Source: Curvibacter sp. GWA2_63_95
Lineage (GTDB): Bacteria; Pseudomonadota; Gammaproteobacteria; Burkholderiales; Burkholderiaceae_C
Length of the DNA stretch: 64,000 nucleotides
NCBI GenBank assembly: GCA_001795455.1
Contig: MGPB01000024.1
Location: 1-64,000, forward strand
Reading direction: 5' to 3'
Below are positions 20,045-28,337 of this stretch, piece after piece (the stretch's first letter is position 1; every line of letters begins with the position of its first letter). The position numbers and the translations under genes are program-made. Under the pieces are notes generated by a model. The model was not told the origin of the DNA and searched no databases. It saw only the letters and a program-made list of their open reading frames with translations.

Positions 20045-21166
20045 ATGTTCACTGCCGAAAGCATTCCGGCCAGCCTGACCCGAATTATCGCGGATGCCAT
20101 CGAAAAAGCCGGGGGCTGGCAGGGTTTTGACGCCTTTATGGGCCAGGCCCTCTACACCCCCGGCCTGGGTTACTACGCCAATGGCCTGTCCAAATTCGGC
20201 CAAATGCCCCAGGGCTTGCAGCGTGCTGAAGGTGTGGTGGGCGCGGGCAGCGACTTTGTGACTGCACCCGAAATGACCCCCTTGTTTGGCCAGGCCCTGG
20301 CCCGCCAGGTGGGCCAGGTGCTGGCCGCTACCGGTACGGACGAAGTGTGGGAGTTTGGTGCGGGCACAGGGGCTTTGGCCCTGCAACTGCTGGACGCCTT
20401 GGGCGACCAGGTGCGTTGCTACACGATTGTGGACCTGTCCGATTCGCTCAAGGCGCGGCAGGCGCAGACGCTGGCGTCCCACGCCGGCAAGGTGCGCTGG
20501 GTCAGCGCGCTGCCGGAGCAAATGCGTGGTGTGGTGGTGGGCAACGAGGTGCTGGACGCCATGCCGGTGCAGCTGCTGGTGCGCAAAAGCGGTGTCTGGC
20601 ATGAGCGCGGCGTGGTGGTGGAGCAGGGCGCTTTGCAGTGGAGCGACCGCCCCACCGCCCTGCGCCCGCCGGTGGAGATTGAGGGTGCGCATGACTACCT
20701 GACGGAGATTCACCCCCAGGGGGAGGCCTTTGCACGCACCCTGGCAGACCGTTTGGTGCTGGGCGCCGCCTTGTTGCTGGACTATGGTTTCCCCGAGAGT
20801 GAGTACTACCATGTGCAGCGCCATATGGGGACGGTGATGTGCCACCAGGCGCACCGGAGCGACCCGGATCCGCTGCAGGCCGTGGGCCTCAAGGACATCA
20901 CTGCCCACGTCAATTTCACCGGCATTGCGCTGGCCGCGCAGGACGCCGGGCTGGACGTGCTGGGCTACACCAGCCAAGCCCACTTTCTGATCAATTGCGG
21001 CCTGGTCGAGGCCATGCAAGACGCACCCTTGCCAGAGCGTGTCGCCGCACAAAAGCTCATCTTGGAGCACGAGATGGGCGAGTTTTTCAAGGTCATTGCC
21101 CTCGGCCGCGGCGTTGACCTCCCTCTGCGGGGCTTTGCCCGTGGTGACAGAACCCATCGGTTGTAA
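20045..21166 (+). CDS. SAM-dependent methyltransferase, MidA/NDUFAF7 family
   Basis: NDUFAF7 methylates an arginine of the 49-kDa subunit during complex I assembly; bacterial members are assumed to act similarly. The 373-residue product has the AdoMet-binding glycine motif VWEFGAGTGALALQLL and the family start IIADAIEKAGGWQGFDAFM followed by YTPGLGYYA. ATG 20045 (MFTAESIPAS) is preferred over a TTG at 20015. The gene is divergent from the pteridine unit with 75 bp between the start codons. Confidence 0.9.
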   Translation: MFTAESIPASLTRIIADAIEKAGGWQGFDAFMGQALYTPGLGYYANGLSKFGQMPQGLQRAEGVVGAGSDFVTAPEMTPLFGQALARQVGQVLAATGTDEVWEFGAGTGALALQLLDALGDQVRCYTIVDLSDSLKARQAQTLASHAGKVRWVSALPEQMRGVVVGNEVLDAMPVQLLVRKSGVWHERGVVVEQGALQWSDRPTALRPPVEIEGAHDYLTEIHPQGEAFARTLADRLVLGAALLLDYGFPESEYYHVQRHMGTVMCHQAHRSDPDPLQAVGLKDITAHVNFTGIALAAQDAGLDVLGYTSQAHFLINCGLVEAMQDAPLPERVAAQKLILEHEMGEFFKVIALGRGVDLPLRGFARGDRTHRL

Positions 21167-21261
21167 AAGGCCAGGCGCAACGGTCTGCTGGTAACGAAGT
21201 CGTAACAGCCGGGGGTGCTTGCAAGGTAGTATCGGCCGCGAGTTTTAAGGAATGTTTCATC

Positions 21262-21630
21262 ATGACCACCACCCACCGCACCGAGACCATTGAACGCACA
21301 CTCCGCCCCTGGGGCTGGTACGAGACCGTGTCGGAGGTGGCGGGCAACAAGATCAAGCGCATTGGTGTGCTGCCGGGCCAGCAGCTGAGCCTGCAAAAGC
21401 ACCACCAGCGCGCCGAGCACTGGGTGGTGACCCAGGGCACGGTCCGCATCACGCTGGATGACCAGGTGTTTGAGCTGACGCAGGGCCAGCACTGCGACAT
21501 CGCGGTGGGGCAGGTGCACCGCCTGGCCAACCTGACCACCGAGCCGGTCGAGATTGTCGAGGTGCAGTTTGGCGCCTACCTGGGCGAAGACGACATCGTG
21601 CGTCTGCAAGACGACTACGGCCGCCAGTAA
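21262..21630 (+). CDS. Cupin, mannose-6-phosphate isomerase type II-like
   Basis: A 122-residue single-cupin protein. RTLRPWGWYETV, QLSLQKHHQRAEHWVV and the second cupin motif GQHCDIAVGQVHRLANL resemble the isomerase domain of bifunctional mannose-1-phosphate guanylyltransferases. The histidines of the metal site (HHQRAEHW, VHRL) are present. AAGGAA lies before ATG 21262. It is followed by the ROK sugar kinase and sugar ABC genes, so a hexose-phosphate isomerase role is likely. Confidence 0.85.
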   Translation: MTTTHRTETIERTLRPWGWYETVSEVAGNKIKRIGVLPGQQLSLQKHHQRAEHWVVTQGTVRITLDDQVFELTQGQHCDIAVGQVHRLANLTTEPVEIVEVQFGAYLGEDDIVRLQDDYGRQ

Positions 21631-21648
21631 TTGAGGAGCACCATCACT

Positions 21649-22632
21649 ATGGCAACAACAACGTCAACCCCCATTGTTCAACTGCCCGCTGGCTGCCCGC
21701 CGGTGGCCTGTGTGGATATCGGCGGCACCAAGGTGGCTGTGAATGTGGCCGACGCCCAAGGCGTACGCGGCAAAGTATCGGAACCTACCGCCAAGGTCGG
21801 CAACAACGACGCGCTGGCACAGCAGATCATTCGCATGATTGGCGAAAGCTGTGCGCTGGCTGGTATTGCTGTGGCCGAAATTTCTGCGGTGGGGGTGGCC
21901 ACCTGCGGCCCCTTTGTCATCAACCAGGGCATGGTCGAGCTGGCGGGCCCCAATATCTGTGGCGGCCTGGCCGGCAAGGCGCGTGGCCTGCCCAATGACT
22001 GGGCCACCGCCTTGCTGGAAGCCCCGCTGAAGGCGGTGTTTCCGAATGTGCGGGTGGAGAACGATGGCGTGGGGGCTCTGGAAGCCGAGCGCCGCTGGGG
22101 TGCCCTGCAGGGGCTGGACAACTGCGCCTACGTGACCTGGAGCACCGGCATTGGCATGGGCTTGTGTGTGGACGGGCACATTTTGCGCGGCAAGAACGGC
22201 AACGCGGGCCACGCGGGCCACACCTTTGTCATCAGCAATGACGATGCCCTGTGCGGCTGCGGTTTGGTGGGCGATGTCGAGGGCTTGGTGGCAGGTAACG
22301 CCATTCCACGCCGGTTTGGCAAAGACGGTTTTGCCGATGCTGCTATGCTTTTTATAGCTGCTCGCGCAGGTAATACGGACGCCGTGGCGATTATTGATGG
22401 TTTGTGTGAGGTCATGGGCCGCACCCTGTTCAACATGGTGGCCACGCTGGACCTGCAACGCATCAGCGTGGGCGGCAGCGTCTTTTGGCACAACCGCGAC
22501 TACCTGCTGCCCAAGCTGCAGGCCTACTTGCAGGGCAAGCTGCCTGCGCTGACCCAGGGCGTGGACATTGTGCCTGCGGGTTTGGGCGAGCAGGTGGGCG
22601 ACTACGCCGCCCTGGCGCTGGTGGTTCCCTGA
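21649..22632 (+). CDS. ROK family sugar kinase
   Basis: ROK kinases phosphorylate glucose, N-acetylmannosamine or related sugars. The 327-residue product has the phosphate motif DIGGTK (23-28) and the GNAGHAGH region. The usual zinc motif CxCGxxGCxE reads CGCGLVGDVE here: the third cysteine is Asp209. Element copy E lies in frame at about residues 232-246 (A-M-L-F-I-A-A-R-A). ATG 21649 has GAGGAG 9 bases upstream. The neighbouring cupin and sugar transporter suggest it acts on the imported sugar. Confidence 0.87.
   Translation: MATTTSTPIVQLPAGCPPVACVDIGGTKVAVNVADAQGVRGKVSEPTAKVGNNDALAQQIIRMIGESCALAGIAVAEISAVGVATCGPFVINQGMVELAGPNICGGLAGKARGLPNDWATALLEAPLKAVFPNVRVENDGVGALEAERRWGALQGLDNCAYVTWSTGIGMGLCVDGHILRGKNGNAGHAGHTFVISNDDALCGCGLVGDVEGLVAGNAIPRRFGKDGFADAAMLFIAARAGNTDAVAIIDGLCEVMGRTLFNMVATLDLQRISVGGSVFWHNRDYLLPKLQAYLQGKLPALTQGVDIVPAGLGEQVGDYAALALVVP
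22341..22390 (+). repeat. Dispersed 60-bp element, copy E (inside the ROK kinase gene)
   Basis: Same strand as the gene. TGCTAT, 7 bases, ATAGCTGCTCGCGCA, identical over the core to copies F and G and 25/28 identical to copy D at the left end. The right half has diverged. Confidence 0.85.
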
Positions 22633-22802
22633 TTCTTCATCAGTTGGCTTGATTTAATCAGCCCTAGGGAAACTCCTAGTAGTTCAACGTTAAAAATTAA
22701 TGAAAAATTAATTAATTCGAATTGGCATGGTGCCGGTCCGAATTCAACGTTGCTTTGGGCCCCACCAAGGGGCTACGAAGACAAAACTTTTTTGGAGACA
22801 AG
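22633..22802 (+). promoter_or_regulatory. AT-rich promoter region of the sugar ABC operon
   Basis: This 170-bp gap is much richer in A+T than its surroundings (22686-22722 is almost pure A/T). It contains an imperfect inverted repeat at 22646-22663, the palindrome CCCTAGGG, and two copies of TTCAACGTT about 61 bp apart (near 22682 and 22743). I cannot assign promoter hexamers or a regulator with confidence, but this is the obvious control region for the strongly codon-biased binding-protein gene that follows. Confidence 0.45.
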
Positions 22803-24053
22803 ATGTTGAAGCTTTCTAAACTCGCCACCGCAGTGGCACTCGTGGTTGCTGGTTCGGCCGCTGTGGCTGGTGAAGTGGAAGTCCTGCACTACTGGACATC
22901 CGGCGGTGAAGCCAAATCGGTTGCTGAGCTGAAGAAGATCATGCAAGCCAAGGGCCACGTCTGGAAAGACTTTGCCGTGGCCGGTGGCGCTGGCGACAAC
23001 GCTGCCACCGTGCTGAAGAGCCGTGTGGTGAGCGGCAATCCTCCTGCTGCAGCCCAAATCAAGGGCCCAGCTATCCAAGAATGGGCTGCTGAAGGCGTGT
23101 TGGCCAACCTGGACGCCACTGCCAAGGCCGAAAAGTGGGACGACCTGCTGCCCAAGGTGGTGGCTGACGTCATGAAGTACAAGGGCAACTACGTGGCTGC
23201 TCCCGTGAACGTGCACCGCGTGAACTGGATGTGGGCGAACTCCGCTGTCTTGAAAAAGGCTGGCGTGACCTCCACTCCTAAGACCTGGGACGAATTCTTC
23301 GCCGCTGCTGAAAAAGTCAAGAAGGCTGGCCTGATCCCCGTGGCACACGGTGGCCAGAACTGGCAAGACTTCACCACCTTTGAGTCCGTGGCTCTGGGCG
23401 TGGGTGGCACCAAGTTCTACAACGACGCACTGATCAAGCTCGACGAAAAAGCGCTGACCAGCGCCACCATGACCAAGGTGCTGGAAACCTTCCGCAAGAT
23501 CAAGGGTTACACCGACGCAGCCGCTCCTGGCCGCGACTGGAACCTGGCCACCGCCATGGTGATCCAAGAGAAGGCAGCCTTCCAGTTCATGGGTGACTGG
23601 GCCAAGGGCGAGTTCTCTGCTGCTGGCAAGGTGCCTGGCAAGGACTACATCTGCGCTGCCGCTCCTGGCACCTCCAACGCTTATACCTTCAACGTGGACT
23701 CCTTCGCCATGTACAAGCTCAAGGACGCTGGTGCCCAAAAGGCCCAAGGTGATCTGGCTGCTTCCATCATGGGCACCGAGTTCCAGGAAGTGTTCAACCT
23801 GAACAAGGGTTCCATCCCTGTGCGCCTGAACATGAAGATGGACAAGTTTGACGACTGCGCCAAGACCTCTGCCAAGGACTTTGTGGACACCGCCAAGTCC
23901 GGTGGTCTGGTGCCCTCCGTGGCTCACGGCATGGCCATCAAGCCTGCTGCTGAAGGCGCGATCAAGGATGCCGTGTCCCAGTTCTGGAACGACGACAAGA
24001 TCTCCGTGGCTGACGGTGTGAAGAACATCGCCAAGGCTGCTGCGACCAAGTAA
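22803..24053 (+). CDS. Sugar ABC transporter substrate-binding protein 1
   Basis: A periplasmic binding protein of 416 residues, with a signal peptide ending AVA (about residue 22) and the mature start GEVEVLHYWTSGGEAKSV. FMGDWAKGEF and AAPGTSNAYTFNVDSF are typical of the CUT1 glucose/mannose-type binding proteins (GtsA-like). Codon use is strongly biased (AAG, GCT, CTG), which implies high expression. It lies first in the transporter operon. A close paralogue follows. Confidence 0.93.
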   Translation: MLKLSKLATAVALVVAGSAAVAGEVEVLHYWTSGGEAKSVAELKKIMQAKGHVWKDFAVAGGAGDNAATVLKSRVVSGNPPAAAQIKGPAIQEWAAEGVLANLDATAKAEKWDDLLPKVVADVMKYKGNYVAAPVNVHRVNWMWANSAVLKKAGVTSTPKTWDEFFAAAEKVKKAGLIPVAHGGQNWQDFTTFESVALGVGGTKFYNDALIKLDEKALTSATMTKVLETFRKIKGYTDAAAPGRDWNLATAMVIQEKAAFQFMGDWAKGEFSAAGKVPGKDYICAAAPGTSNAYTFNVDSFAMYKLKDAGAQKAQGDLAASIMGTEFQEVFNLNKGSIPVRLNMKMDKFDDCAKTSAKDFVDTAKSGGLVPSVAHGMAIKPAAEGAIKDAVSQFWNDDKISVADGVKNIAKAAATK

Positions 24054-24060
24054 GTCGTGC

Positions 24061-24076
24061 TGGCGCGCAAGCGCCA
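24061..24076 (+). promoter_or_regulatory. Perfect GCAA-loop hairpin after binding protein 1
   Basis: TGGCGC-GCAA-GCGCCA forms a six-base-pair stem capped by a GCAA tetraloop, starting 7 bases after the stop. It is followed at 24095 by a second hairpin. The pair could stabilise the 3' end of the first cistron. Confidence 0.55.
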
Positions 24077-24094
24077 GTGTCTAGCCAAGCAGAC

Positions 24095-24120
24095 GCCCCA
24101 TCCCTCCACGGGGGTGGGGC
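24095..24120 (+). terminator. Possible attenuating terminator between the tandem binding-protein genes
   Basis: GCCCCATCC pairs with GGGTGGGGC around a short loop and is followed by a weak T-containing stretch. Partial termination here would give more of binding protein 1 than of the downstream genes. Moderate evidence only. Confidence 0.4.
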
Positions 24121-24159
24121 TGTTTCAAGTTTGGGCGTTCCCTTCCACGATTGCTCCCC

Positions 24160-25422
24160 ATGTCATTCCAATCCTCTTTGCGTTGCCTGTGGGCCGGTGT
24201 GGCCCTGTGTGCTGGTGCGAGCCTGTGGGCTGGCGAGGTGGAGGTGCTCCACTACTGGACATCGGGCGGCGAAGCCAAATCGGTAGCCGAACTCAAAGGC
24301 ATGATGGCCCAACGCGGCCACACCTGGCGGGATTTCACGGTGACTGGCGGCGGCGGACAAAACGCCATGGCCGTGCTCAAGCAGCGTGTGCTGGTGGGCA
24401 ATGCGCCGGCAGCGGCCAACATCAAGGGCCCCGCCATTCAGGAATGGGCCGAGCTCAACGTGCTGACCAGCCTCGATGCCATGGCATCGTTTGAAAAATG
24501 GGACGAGGTCCTGCCCAAGGTGGTGGCAGACCAGATGAAATACAAAGGCCGTTACGTGGCCGTGCCCGTGAATGTGCACCGCGTGAACTGGTTGTGGGCC
24601 AACTCCGCCGTGCTGAAGAAGGCAGGCGTTGCAGCGCTGCCCAAAACCTACGACGAATTTTTTGCCGCTGCCGACAAGATCAAGGCAGCCGGCTTTGTGG
24701 CCGTGGCCCATGGCGGCCAGGACTGGCAGGACTTCACGGTGTTTGAATCCGTGGTCTTGGGCGTGGGTGGCCCCGCGTTTTACGACAAAGCCCTGGTCAA
24801 GCTGGACCGCGCGGCCCTGAGCAGCGACGAGATGAAAAAGTCGCTGGAAGTGTTTCGCCGCATCAAGGGCTACACCGATGACAAATCGCTCGGGCGCGAC
24901 TGGAACGTGACCACCGAGCTGGTCATCAACGGCAAGGCCGGTTTCCAGTTCATGGGCGACTGGGCCAAGGGCGAATTCTTGGCTGCAGGCCAAACCCCCG
25001 GTAAAGACTTCACCTGCTCGGCTGCGCCGGGCACCGACAAGGCCTACACCTTCAACGTGGACTCCTTTGCCATGTTCCAGCTCAAGGGCTGGGAGGCACA
25101 AAAGGCCCAGGGCTACCTGGCCTACCTGCTGATGGGCAAGGACTTCCAGGAAAAATTCAACCTGCGCAAGGGCTCCATCCCCGTGCGTCTGGGCATGCCC
25201 ATGGACAAGTTTGACGACTGCGCTAAGACATCCAGCAAAGACTTTGTGTCCACGTCTGCCAGCGGCACCTTGGTGCCTTCGGTGGCCCACGGCATGGCGC
25301 TGTCGTCGTCGCAACAGGCCGCCATGCGCACGGCGGTGTCCGAGTTCTGGAACAACGACAAATTGACAGTCGCTGAAACTCTGTCCAAGCTGTTGGCGGT
25401 GAGCGCCCCCAAACAGAAATGA
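24160..25422 (+). CDS. Sugar ABC transporter substrate-binding protein 2
   Basis: A 420-residue paralogue of the preceding protein. It shares GEVEVLHYWTSGGEAKSVAEL, VNVHRVNW, FMGDWAKGEF and FNVDSFAM in the same order, and has a signal peptide (about 1-23). Codon use is less biased than in copy 1 and GC at third positions is higher, so it is probably expressed at a lower level. ATG 24160 is chosen over TTG 24151. Its stop overlaps the permease start. The two receptors presumably feed one permease, possibly with different sugar preference or affinity. Confidence 0.92.
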   Translation: MSFQSSLRCLWAGVALCAGASLWAGEVEVLHYWTSGGEAKSVAELKGMMAQRGHTWRDFTVTGGGGQNAMAVLKQRVLVGNAPAAANIKGPAIQEWAELNVLTSLDAMASFEKWDEVLPKVVADQMKYKGRYVAVPVNVHRVNWLWANSAVLKKAGVAALPKTYDEFFAAADKIKAAGFVAVAHGGQDWQDFTVFESVVLGVGGPAFYDKALVKLDRAALSSDEMKKSLEVFRRIKGYTDDKSLGRDWNVTTELVINGKAGFQFMGDWAKGEFLAAGQTPGKDFTCSAAPGTDKAYTFNVDSFAMFQLKGWEAQKAQGYLAYLLMGKDFQEKFNLRKGSIPVRLGMPMDKFDDCAKTSSKDFVSTSASGTLVPSVAHGMALSSSQQAAMRTAVSEFWNNDKLTVAETLSKLLAVSAPKQK

Positions 25423-26306
25423 AACGTATGAAAACCCTTGAAAACATCCTACCCAAGCTGGTGATCGCCCCGGGCTTTGTGCTCGGCTTCGCCTTCATCT
25501 ACGGCTTCATGATCTGGAACGGCGTGCTCTCCGTCACCGGCTCGCGCATGCTGCCCAACTACGAAGAATTTGTCGGGCTGGAGCAGTACGTGCGCCTGTG
25601 GGAAATGGACCGCTGGTACGTGGCGCTCAAGAACCTGGGCCTGTTCAGCGTGTTGTACGTAGGGGGTTCCATGATTTTGGGCATGGGCCTGGCGATTTTT
25701 CTGGACCAGAAAATCCGCTTTGAGGGCGTGCTGCGCACCGTGTACCTGTACCCCATGGCGCTCTCGTTCATCGTGACCGGCACCGCCTGGAAGTGGATCT
25801 TGAACCCCAGCCTGGGCCTGGAAAAACTCATGCACGACCTGGGCTGGGCCAGCTTCAGCTTTGACTGGCTGGTGCAGTCTGACACCGCTATTTACTGCGT
25901 GGTGATTGCCGGCATCTGGCAGTCCGCTGGTTTTGCCATGGCCCTGTCGTTGGCCGGCTTGCGCGGCATTGACGACAGCATCATCAAGGCAGCCCAAATC
26001 GACGGCGCCTCGCTGCCCCGCATCTACTGGCGCATCATTTTGCCCATCTTGCGCCCCGTGGTGTTCTCCACCGTGCTGGTGTTGTCGCACCTGTCCATCA
26101 AGAGTTTTGACCTGGTGATGGCCCTGACGTCCGGCGGCCCGGGCTTCTCGTCCGATGTGCCTGCCACCTTCATGTACACCATGAGCTTCACACGCGGCCA
26201 GATTGGCCTGGGGGCCGCCAGCGCCACCATGATGCTGGCCTTTGTGGCCGCCCTCGTGGTGCCTTATCTGTACAGCGAATTGCGCGCCAAACCGCACGAC
26301 CGCTAA
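25419..26306 (+). CDS. Sugar ABC transporter permease 1 (MalF/GtsB type)
   Basis: A 295-residue inner-membrane protein with about six helices. The EAA loop KAAQIDGASLPRIYWRIILP contacts the ATPase. It overlaps the preceding gene by four bases (ATGA). CUT1-type permeases import mono- and oligosaccharides. No odd features. Confidence 0.93.
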   Translation: MKRMKTLENILPKLVIAPGFVLGFAFIYGFMIWNGVLSVTGSRMLPNYEEFVGLEQYVRLWEMDRWYVALKNLGLFSVLYVGGSMILGMGLAIFLDQKIRFEGVLRTVYLYPMALSFIVTGTAWKWILNPSLGLEKLMHDLGWASFSFDWLVQSDTAIYCVVIAGIWQSAGFAMALSLAGLRGIDDSIIKAAQIDGASLPRIYWRIILPILRPVVFSTVLVLSHLSIKSFDLVMALTSGGPGFSSDVPATFMYTMSFTRGQIGLGAASATMMLAFVAALVVPYLYSELRAKPHDR

Positions 26307-26322
26307 TCCACGATCGCAAACT

Positions 26323-27177
26323 ATGTTGTCCAAAAACCTCCCCCGCATCCTGATCTACGGCGTTCTGCTGATCGCCGCCTTCTTCTTCCTCGCGCCGCTC
26401 TACGTGATGCTGGCCACGTCCTTCAAGGACGCCGAGCAAATCCGTTCGGGCAACTTGCTGAGCCTGCCACATGGGCTCAACTTCGAGTCCTGGCAACTGG
26501 CCTGGTCCTCCGCCTGTACCGGGGTCGACTGCCGCGGCCTGCAGCCTTACTTTGTCAACTCCGTCATCATGGCCGTGCCGGCCGTGATCATCTCCACCGC
26601 CTGGGGCGCCATCAATGGCTACGTGCTGTCGATGTGGAAGTTCAAGGGCAGCGAGGTGTTGTTTGGGTTCATGCTGTTTGGCGTGTTCATGCCCTTCCAG
26701 GTGGTGCTCTTGCCCATGAGCCAGGTGCTCGGTTTCCTGGGTCTGTCCAGCTCACTGGGTGGTCTGATCCTGGTGCACTGCATCGCAGGTTTGGCCGGAA
26801 CCACGCTGTTCTTCCGCAACTACTACACCGCCATTCCCAAAGAACTGGTCAACGCTGCGCGCATTGACGGTGCCGGCTTCTGGCGCATCTTCTTCCGCAT
26901 CGTGGTGCCCATGTCCACGCCCATCTTGATGGTGACGCTCATCTGGCAATTCACCAACATCTGGAACGACTTCCTGTTTGGCGTGGCCTTCAGCGGCGCC
27001 GACAGCAAGCCCATCACCGTGGGCCTGAACAACATGGCCAACACCTCCAGCAGCGTCAAGAGCTACAACGTCGACATGGCTGCGGCCGTGATTGCCGGTC
27101 TTCCCACCATGTTGGTCTATGTACTGGCAGGTCAATACTTCGTGAAAGGTCTCACCGCCGGCGCGGTGAAAGGATAA
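26323..27177 (+). CDS. Sugar ABC transporter permease 2 (MalG/GtsC type)
   Basis: A 284-residue inner-membrane protein, with the EAA loop NAARIDGAGFWRIFFRIVVP. ATG 26323 (MLSKNLPRILIYG) is chosen; the frame is open upstream inside the first permease but does not code there. It forms the second half of the translocation pore. Confidence 0.93.
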   Translation: MLSKNLPRILIYGVLLIAAFFFLAPLYVMLATSFKDAEQIRSGNLLSLPHGLNFESWQLAWSSACTGVDCRGLQPYFVNSVIMAVPAVIISTAWGAINGYVLSMWKFKGSEVLFGFMLFGVFMPFQVVLLPMSQVLGFLGLSSSLGGLILVHCIAGLAGTTLFFRNYYTAIPKELVNAARIDGAGFWRIFFRIVVPMSTPILMVTLIWQFTNIWNDFLFGVAFSGADSKPITVGLNNMANTSSSVKSYNVDMAAAVIAGLPTMLVYVLAGQYFVKGLTAGAVKG

Positions 27178-27181
27178 AAAA

Positions 27182-28255
27182 ATGGCAGCTTCTCTCCAAA
27201 TCGCAGGCATTCGCAAAGTTTTCGGCAAGGGCGACAAAGCCGTTGAAGTCCTCAAGAAAATCGAAATCGACGTCGCCCCCGGCGAGTTCCTGATCCTGGT
27301 CGGCCCCTCTGGCTGCGGCAAGTCCACGCTGCTCAACATCATTGCCGGCCTGGAAGAACCTTCCGAAGGCGAACTGCGCATTGCCGGCAAAAACGTGGTG
27401 GGCGTGGCCCCCGCGCAGCGCGACATTGCCATGGTGTTCCAGAGCTACGCGCTGTACCCCACCATGAGCGTGGCCGACAACATCGGCTTCGCGCTGGAAA
27501 TGCGCAAGGTGCCTTTGGAGCAGCGCAAAAAGCGCATTGCCGAAGTGGCCGCCATGCTGCAGATCGAACATTTGCTGGACCGCCGCCCTGCGCAGCTGTC
27601 TGGCGGTCAGCGCCAACGCGTGGCCATGGGCCGTGCCTTGGCACGTGACCCCCAGCTCTTCTTGTTTGACGAACCGCTCTCCAACCTGGACGCCAAGCTG
27701 CGCGTGGAAATGCGCGCCGAAATCAAACGCCTGCACCAGGTCAGCGGCATCACCAGCGTGTACGTGACGCACGACCAGATCGAAGCCATGACCCTGGGCA
27801 GCCGCATCGCGGTGATGAAGGACGGCATCCTGCAGCAAATCGGCACGCCCGACGACATCTACAACCGCCCGGCCAATACCTACGTGGCCACCTTTATCGG
27901 CTCGCCCACCATGAACCTGATCAAGGGCCATGTGGAAACCTCTGGCGCCCAAGGCCGCTTCAGCTTCAATGGCAGCAGCCTGGAGCTGGCTACCCCCGCA
28001 ACCGGCGACGCCACGCTGGGCGTGCGCCCCGAGCACATCGAACTGCTGGCCGATGCCTCCTGGCGCGGTGAGGTGATGGTGGTGGAACCCACTGGTGCGG
28101 ACACCTATGTGGTGGTCAAGACCGCCGCAGGCGACGTGACCGTGCGCACTGCGCCTAGCGCCCAGTGGAAGTCGGGCGATCAGGTGGGCTTGCGCGTGAG
28201 CCCTGCGAATACCAACTGGTTTAACACGGCAACGGGTGTGCGTTTGGACGTCTGA
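27182..28255 (+). CDS. Sugar ABC transporter ATP-binding protein (MalK/UgpC type)
   Basis: The ATPase subunit, 357 residues. Walker A GPSGCGKST is at 41-49, the LSGGQ signature at 139-143, and Walker B is in LFLFDEPLSNLD. A C-terminal OB-type regulatory domain (about 240-357) is typical of MalK-like proteins. It is the last gene of the operon and a clear terminator follows. Confidence 0.95.
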   Translation: MAASLQIAGIRKVFGKGDKAVEVLKKIEIDVAPGEFLILVGPSGCGKSTLLNIIAGLEEPSEGELRIAGKNVVGVAPAQRDIAMVFQSYALYPTMSVADNIGFALEMRKVPLEQRKKRIAEVAAMLQIEHLLDRRPAQLSGGQRQRVAMGRALARDPQLFLFDEPLSNLDAKLRVEMRAEIKRLHQVSGITSVYVTHDQIEAMTLGSRIAVMKDGILQQIGTPDDIYNRPANTYVATFIGSPTMNLIKGHVETSGAQGRFSFNGSSLELATPATGDATLGVRPEHIELLADASWRGEVMVVEPTGADTYVVVKTAAGDVTVRTAPSAQWKSGDQVGLRVSPANTNWFNTATGVRLDV

Positions 28256-28278
28256 TAGAGCAAGACTACAAAATAAAA

Positions 28279-28316
28279 AGCCGGCGTGTCCTGAAAGACA
28301 GTCCGGCTATTTTTGT
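28279..28316 (+). terminator. Rho-independent terminator of the sugar ABC operon
   Basis: AGCCGG (28279-28284) pairs with CCGGCT (28303-28308), with an extra inner GTC/GAC pairing, preceded by A-rich sequence and followed by ATTTTT. Confidence 0.85.
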
Positions 28317-28337
28317 AAATAGTGGGTTTTTTTGTGA

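Noticed and set aside
22720-22745. Sigma-54 promoter (TTGGCATGGTGCC) upstream of the sugar-binding protein
   Set aside because: The TGGCA part is present but no TTGC follows at the required spacing.
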